Shown: in pieces, positions 59,849-64,000 of the stretch | How positions within the stretch are numbered: the first letter of the stretch is position 1 | Layout: each line of letters opens with the position of its first letter | Origin: Amphirosellinia nigrospora | Lineage: Eukaryota; Ascomycota; Sordariomycetes; Xylariales; Xylariaceae | Reading direction: 5' to 3' | Length of the DNA: 64,000 nucleotides | Assembly: GCA_004123355.1 (NCBI GenBank) | Contig: SCHM01000001.1 | Location: 12,658,193-12,722,192 of the forward strand | Translations under genes and position numbers: made by a program | Notes under the pieces: generated by a model | What the model saw: only the letters and a program-made list of their open reading frames with translations | Database searches by the model: none | What the model was told of the DNA's origin: nothing

Positions 59849-60283
59849 ATGGCTTCCGACTTTGGCCAATCCTGGGTCAACACGTCAACCACGGCCTTCA
59901 CCCTCGACTCATGGGGTTGCAGCACCGATGCCGTTCTGGGCACCGTCCAAACCAGCCCCGGCGGTAAGCTGGAAGGCGGCCACGGCACCGAATCGCTCAC
60001 GTGGTCGCAGACAGCGTCGGCCATCGCGAGCGGTCTGACCGACGGCTACATCAACTGGCGCACCCCCGCAGGTGTTAAGTTTGGCGTCAACATCCACGTG
60101 CCCCTCCAGATCGGCCCCTTTGGGACTGCGCCCTACTACCAAGTCTGGGTGGACGGCGGGTGGCAGGGGAAGCGGACCTCGGAGCCCTTCGTGTTTGATA
60201 AGTCTCTTGGGTATCATGTTGAGATCAAGCCTTCGGCTGGACACTCCAACTTGCACTTGACTGTCACTATCACGGATATTTAG
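59849..60283 (+). CDS. Small beta-rich protein of unknown family, 144 aa
   Basis: An intact single-exon ORF with good start context (ATTATGGCT). No signal peptide. Composition is rich in Gly, Thr, Ser, Trp and alternating hydrophobic residues (FGVNIHVPLQIG, YYQVWVDGGW, YHVEIKP, LHLTVTITDI), suggesting a compact beta-sandwich. One cysteine is present. It lies between two members of a paralogous helical family, 1.2 kb from A and 0.55 kb before B. Faint similarity in plan to small cytosolic beta-sandwich proteins such as aegerolysins is possible but not supported by any diagnostic motif. Confidence 0.75.
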   Translation: MASDFGQSWVNTSTTAFTLDSWGCSTDAVLGTVQTSPGGKLEGGHGTESLTWSQTASAIASGLTDGYINWRTPAGVKFGVNIHVPLQIGPFGTAPYYQVWVDGGWQGKRTSEPFVFDKSLGYHVEIKPSAGHSNLHLTVTITDI

Positions 60284-60827
60284 GATACTGAGAGTGAGAG
60301 GCAGAGAAGATGTGTGTGGCATATTTGTAAGGAGAAGCCGGGCAACATTCAAACGCGACCGTCGTCCTAGGTTTCTTGGTCTTCATGTAGAAAATGAAAG
60401 CGATGTCTCATAATAGAACGTTAATCATTCCCTTGCTAGCTTCTGGAAGATGACCTTCATACCCCTGAAATATATTCACCGATTTCACTGATATCCACCT
60501 GTCGTGATTGATGCATAGCTCGGTCAACTCAAGTGCCGAGGCAAGGATCTATGGCATGCTTCTGTATGTCAGTAAATTTGGCGAGGATGGATAAAGCAAG
60601 GTCAGATGACATAAGTGGAACTAAAAAACTAATATAAATATTTGGCCGACTTCATGTCATCAATGGTGTCTAACATGAAAACAGCCCTTCCCCAGAAGAC
60701 TTCCTTTTAGCGAACTGCTAGCGTTCCATAAGCGATATTCCGTCCACCACATGCGTACTGTAGTACCAGGTCATTCAATAGCAACTAGTCACAGCACGTC
60801 CGAAATCACACCCCATCATTTCAAGCC
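60284..60827. other. Intergenic within the accessory cluster
   Basis: 540 bp, AT-rich, presumed 3' end of the 144-residue gene and promoter of paralogue B. No other feature seen. Confidence 0.5.
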
Positions 60828-61615
60828 ATGGCATTCGTCGCTGCAGCATTCGAGGCCCTAGCCGACTTCCTAACTTCAGAAGAAGTCGTAGCAGCTGGTG
60901 CCGAAGCTTTAACAGACGAGGTAGCTGGCGAAGCAGCAGCGGACATTCTGATCGGCGGTACCGAAGTAGATCCATACTTGGAGCCCATATTCGACAACCC
61001 AGGAGCCATCCCGGGGCCCGACGACCCCTTGGGCCCAGGGAATCTCGGACAGCTAACCAAGGCCAAATCGAAGCCCTCTGGCAAGACAGCAAGACGTTTG
61101 CGCGCTGGACAGGGCGCGAGATAATGAAAGGCGTGCTGTTTCAAGTCGCGCTCGACACGATCCAGGAAGAGCTCGACAAGAAACCGCCCTCGGGCGTAGA
61201 CGTCTCAGGCCTGCTACAAGTCCTCGGATCCTTGGCGTCGGCGATGAAGGTGCTCGGGGCTATCACGACCGATTGGCGGCGCTGGGCCGTGCTGAATTTC
61301 CCGGACCGCGCGGATTACGGCGCTCTGACTGTTGACGACGTGATCATACTCCGGTTCGAGATCTGGCGAACGAAGCTTGCTGATTTGAACACATACCTTG
61401 AAGTCACTCTAGGTCCGCAGCTCGCGGCTTTGGGGAGAGCTGGCGGTATTGTTGATGTAGATGTTGGAAAGTTGAGAGCGTTGATGAAGGTGTATGCGGG
61501 GATGGTGGTTGATATTGCTGTTGAAGTCAAGGCGAAGGAGACTTTGATGACACACTCAGGACTTCAAGATCATGTTGTTGATGCGCAAAGGGTGCAGAGC
61601 TTGTTGTCTTCGTAG
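60828..61615 (+). CDS. Helical protein, paralogue B, about 262 aa
   Basis: A single exon with ATG in AGCCATGGC context. An Ala/Glu-rich helical N-terminus (VAAAFEALADFLTSEEVVAA) leads to a Pro/Gly/Asp linker. Then comes TFARWTGREIMKGVLFQVAL, parallel to the KSWGKW...KGILFGVG block of paralogue A. Next are a helix ending in TTDWRRWAVLNFP, the signature YGALTVDDVIILRFEIWR (A: YGSVSVQGLDILRFEIFQ), and C-terminal helices. One base is missing near 61045-61060; with it the gene is 263 codons. Paralogy with A is evident by eye in order, spacing and residues. Unlike A it has no intron. Function unknown. Confidence 0.7.
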
Positions 61616-62403
61616 TAGCAGAGAAACATGATGATATTTAGTATCAAAGAAGCGAGACTTGGGCTTGCTAGGTATTGACCAATAATATTATTTGAAGTTC
61701 AAAAACCAGACAGTATGACCTAGATTAACCCATGTTTAGGAATTTGAATTTAGATCAGGATGTTAGCAGTCAACTCTCACGCATTTACGGGCCTGCGCGC
61801 CTTTTGTTTCATCCGTAGGCTCCAAGATAGCAGACACTGTGAAGGGTGGGTTTAACCTTTCCCGTCCCAAGAGTAATGATTGTTGACATCGAATGCAAAG
61901 CTGCAAGGGCCCGGCTATGCCTCAGAAGGCGATTTCATACGATGATTTTGATCGAACATAGTCGAAGGGTGTTTCCAGTCGCGCTCGTCTGTTGGCCTCT
62001 TTTTCTCTCGTCCCTCGGTATATATATATATTAACGGTTCTTCACGCATATTAATTATTTAGCATCATCAGTAGACTTTGTCCCTACTATAATAAGCGAC
62101 AGTCATCGATGAAATTCTCTAACGGTGAGGCGTATCCATTAAGCGGCCCATTATTTTATCTTTCAATTATGTGCTACACTGCAATACCTCCGTTGACATC
62201 GTTGTACCCAGCTGTACCTGTCACGGATGCGATGTCCACCTTACAAATATTTGATTGAAGATACTGCCTATTCTACGATTTTCTAAGCCTCCAAGGCGAA
62301 GAGAGAGGCCACGAAGACTATGATCACGTATCAACTAGCACCGGTGTCCTTTGACAAAAACTAAAAGTCCATGCTGTCCTACCAGTATTTTGGGCTTTTG
62401 AGT
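61616..62403. other. Intergenic, no supported gene
   Basis: AT-rich, with a short TA dinucleotide run at about 62021-62034. No coding signal. Confidence 0.5.
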
Positions 62404-62851
62404 CAAACATAGCCCCATGATAACAATTAGAAACGCCCCGTCCTCTCCTAAGATGGGGATGAAATGCTACAACACCCTTTACACGAAAGTCCTCCACGAT
62501 AGATGGGGACATGCTGTCGTCATGTTTCGCCACAGCCAACATTCCAAAGATATTTACGGACCTACTGACATTGAAATTAATGGAGCGATGGTCCGAAATA
62601 ATGTGAACCCAAAAATCGTCACAGGGCCCCTCTTCAAGTTGAAACTGTGGACGTCAGAGGGCCAAGGCCGCTGACGAGGATGAGAAATACTGGTACGTAT
62701 ATGCGCACAAGCGAATATCGGAGCTGAAAGTGAAACATGAGGCCAAGATTTAGAAAGTGGATGAGCCAGAGAAGAAGAAGAATTCAAAGAAGGGGGCTGA
62801 TGACACTACTTCACATTGTACAGAGTCACTGGATATCAACTCATCAGTTTG
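62404..62851 (+). pseudogene. Decayed ORF, unrecognised
   Basis: An open frame from about 62417 includes YTKVLHDRWGHAVVMFRHSQ and NPKIVTGPLFKLKLW and ends in a stop at 62672-62674. In another frame the sequence continues as DEDEKYWYVYAHKRISELKV, is cut by a TAG, and goes on to a Lys-rich DEPEKKKNSKK segment. Protein-like composition with one frame change and one in-frame stop suggests a dead gene fragment. Family unknown. Confidence 0.3.
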
Positions 62852-63394
62852 ATGAGTTGGTCGTTGGTGCGTCAGTAGTACTATGACTCCTCTCTTTATA
62901 TTAACACCAATTATATTAGTCTGTGATATAAGGCTTTCAGAACAAGCGTAGTCAATATATGCGTCTTGATTACACAACCGCGCCTGATATGCATCAGAGA
63001 CCCCGTGATATATGGGGTAGGCGGCTCATTCTTATGGCTACACGATAGTTTTAAGGCTAGCTTATTAGTTGGCTCTAAGGTGACCCCGCTTATTTCAGAA
63101 TCTATAATTGAGAAAGTCTATATACCAATAATACTTGCCAGTTGATTGCACCGAATATGCGACCAATATACACTAGTTTTGATATACCACAATATTGAAA
63201 CAAGAGGGAACAATCGAGCCATTGCATTTACGCACTCCCAACTTATCATCCATAGCCAAATTGCATATAAACTCTCTTAATTCTCCTTGCGATCTTTTCC
63301 ACTCAAACTCGAAGCTAACGACACAAAACACTACAGCACCTGATCACTCCCTTTAGCACATTCCTAGCCTGCGGTCACTAGTTGGTCTTGCAAG
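62852..63394. other. Intergenic, promoter side of the last gene
   Basis: AT-rich with no coding signal. The final 100 bp before the ATG at 63395 are C/A-rich, typical of a fungal 5' leader. Confidence 0.45.
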
Positions 63395-64000
63395 ATGAAT
63401 AACCAGTCAAATCACAGGCCGAGATATGCGTACTCGTCGGGGGACAAAGATTGTATCGCAAAAGTCGTCCAGGATGTGTTGTACCGAGACGAAGACACTC
63501 AGCTTGAGGATGTGAAGCGTACGCTCAACTTCACGGTCACATCCGTAACGTTTGACGAGGGCTTTAACCCAATCATTATGAATCCAGGTTTTGTAAGTGG
63601 CGAATTTTCTACTTCGTCTGGCTACTCTAGGGGTATAGAATTTGCTTTTCGGACTCCACAACCGCAAAATGCTCAGGAGCGATAGCTGACCTTGGGTTTG
63701 GTAGAGTTATCCTGGAATGTTACTAGCACGTTACGTGATCATCCAAGCACCTGAACTAGACGAAACATCGTGGCGTCAATGCACTGACGAGTTTAGACGG
63801 AGGGGAATGGTGGACTTCGCCTTCAAATTTCACCACATACCAACTCAGGCCTCTGTCATAGAACTCCCTCAGCTTGTCTGGTACCAAGATGAGATGTGGT
63901 CATTCGGCGGATCGTACCGTCTCATCAAAGATATCATCCAACGTAGATTGGGAGAGGTACAGAGTGAACTTAATAGGATGATACCGCAGGATAGGCGGAG
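63395..64000 (+). CDS. Partial gene running off the right edge, unrecognised
   Basis: ATG in GCAAGATGAAT context. The first exon encodes CIAKVVQDVLYRDEDTQLED and NFTVTSVTFDEGFNP. A GTAAGT donor at about 63594 and a CTCTAG acceptor at 63629-63631 suggest a short intron. After a possible second short gap the frame from about 63726 stays open to the window end, with LARYVIIQAPELDETSWRQC, GMVDFAFKFHHIPTQ and WYQDEMWSFGGSYRLIKDII. Exon joins in the middle are uncertain and the 3' end is outside. No domain recognised. Confidence 0.5.

Noticed and set aside
59849-60283. Naming the 144-residue protein an aegerolysin-type protein
   Set aside because: Length and beta-rich composition are compatible, but no diagnostic motif can be seen; left as unknown.

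Overview
The window looks like nuclear DNA of a filamentous ascomycete (Pezizomycotina, probably Sordariomycetes). Introns are short (about 48-115 nt) with GT-AG ends. Proteins are typical of moulds: a Zn2Cys6 regulator, an amadoriase, a MARVEL membrane protein, a DUF2235 hydrolase and a giant septal-type acidic repeat protein. TACC/GGTA tracts recur between genes. There is no bacterial-style operon, CRISPR array or rRNA.

Layout: 1-10.9 kb holds no convincing gene, only low-complexity DNA. 11.05-14.74 kb (+) is a six-exon Zn2Cys6 transcription factor with two small upstream ORFs. 19.1-20.2 kb (-) is a complete four-exon ATG5. 24.1-24.8 kb (-) is a TEN1-like telomere-capping gene, divergent from a four-exon SNF7 (ESCRT-III) gene at 25.6-26.6 kb (+). 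29.8-40.4 kb (+) is one giant Glu/Pro/Ala-repeat gene of about 3,480 codons, resembling fungal leashin/involucrin-repeat proteins. 41.5-42.1 kb (-) is a small secreted Gln/Gly-repeat protein. 44.4-45.8 kb (-) is a DUF2235 hydrolase, head-to-head with a protein kinase at 46.5-48.5 kb (+). Then come a fructosyl-amino-acid oxidase (49.0-50.4 kb, +), an arabinose-5-phosphate isomerase-like SIS protein (52.2-53.5 kb, +) and a four-helix membrane protein (54.1-54.8 kb, -). The right end (56.4-64 kb) is accessory-looking: a broken gene, two paralogous helical proteins flanking a small beta-rich protein, a decayed ORF and a gene running off the edge.

A strong cross-cutting signal is single-base frameshifts in otherwise conserved genes: TF (2), SNF7 (1), the giant gene (16), amadoriase (1), kinase (1), both helical paralogues (1 each) and DUF2235 (probably 1). 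Most sit in or next to short homopolymers, and no in-frame nonsense codons accompany them. ATG5, the SIS protein, the MARVEL protein and the 144-residue protein are clean. This looks more like uncorrected homopolymer-length errors in a long-read assembly than gene decay, though decay of the giant gene cannot be excluded from sequence alone.

The genes do not form one pathway. ATG5 (autophagy), SNF7 (endosomal sorting), TEN1 (telomeres) and the giant protein are cell-biology genes. The 57.7-61.6 kb trio is the best candidate for an undescribed system. A repeat of about 136 bp occurs at 43.9 and 55.9 kb, with a truncated inverted copy at 43.2 kb.
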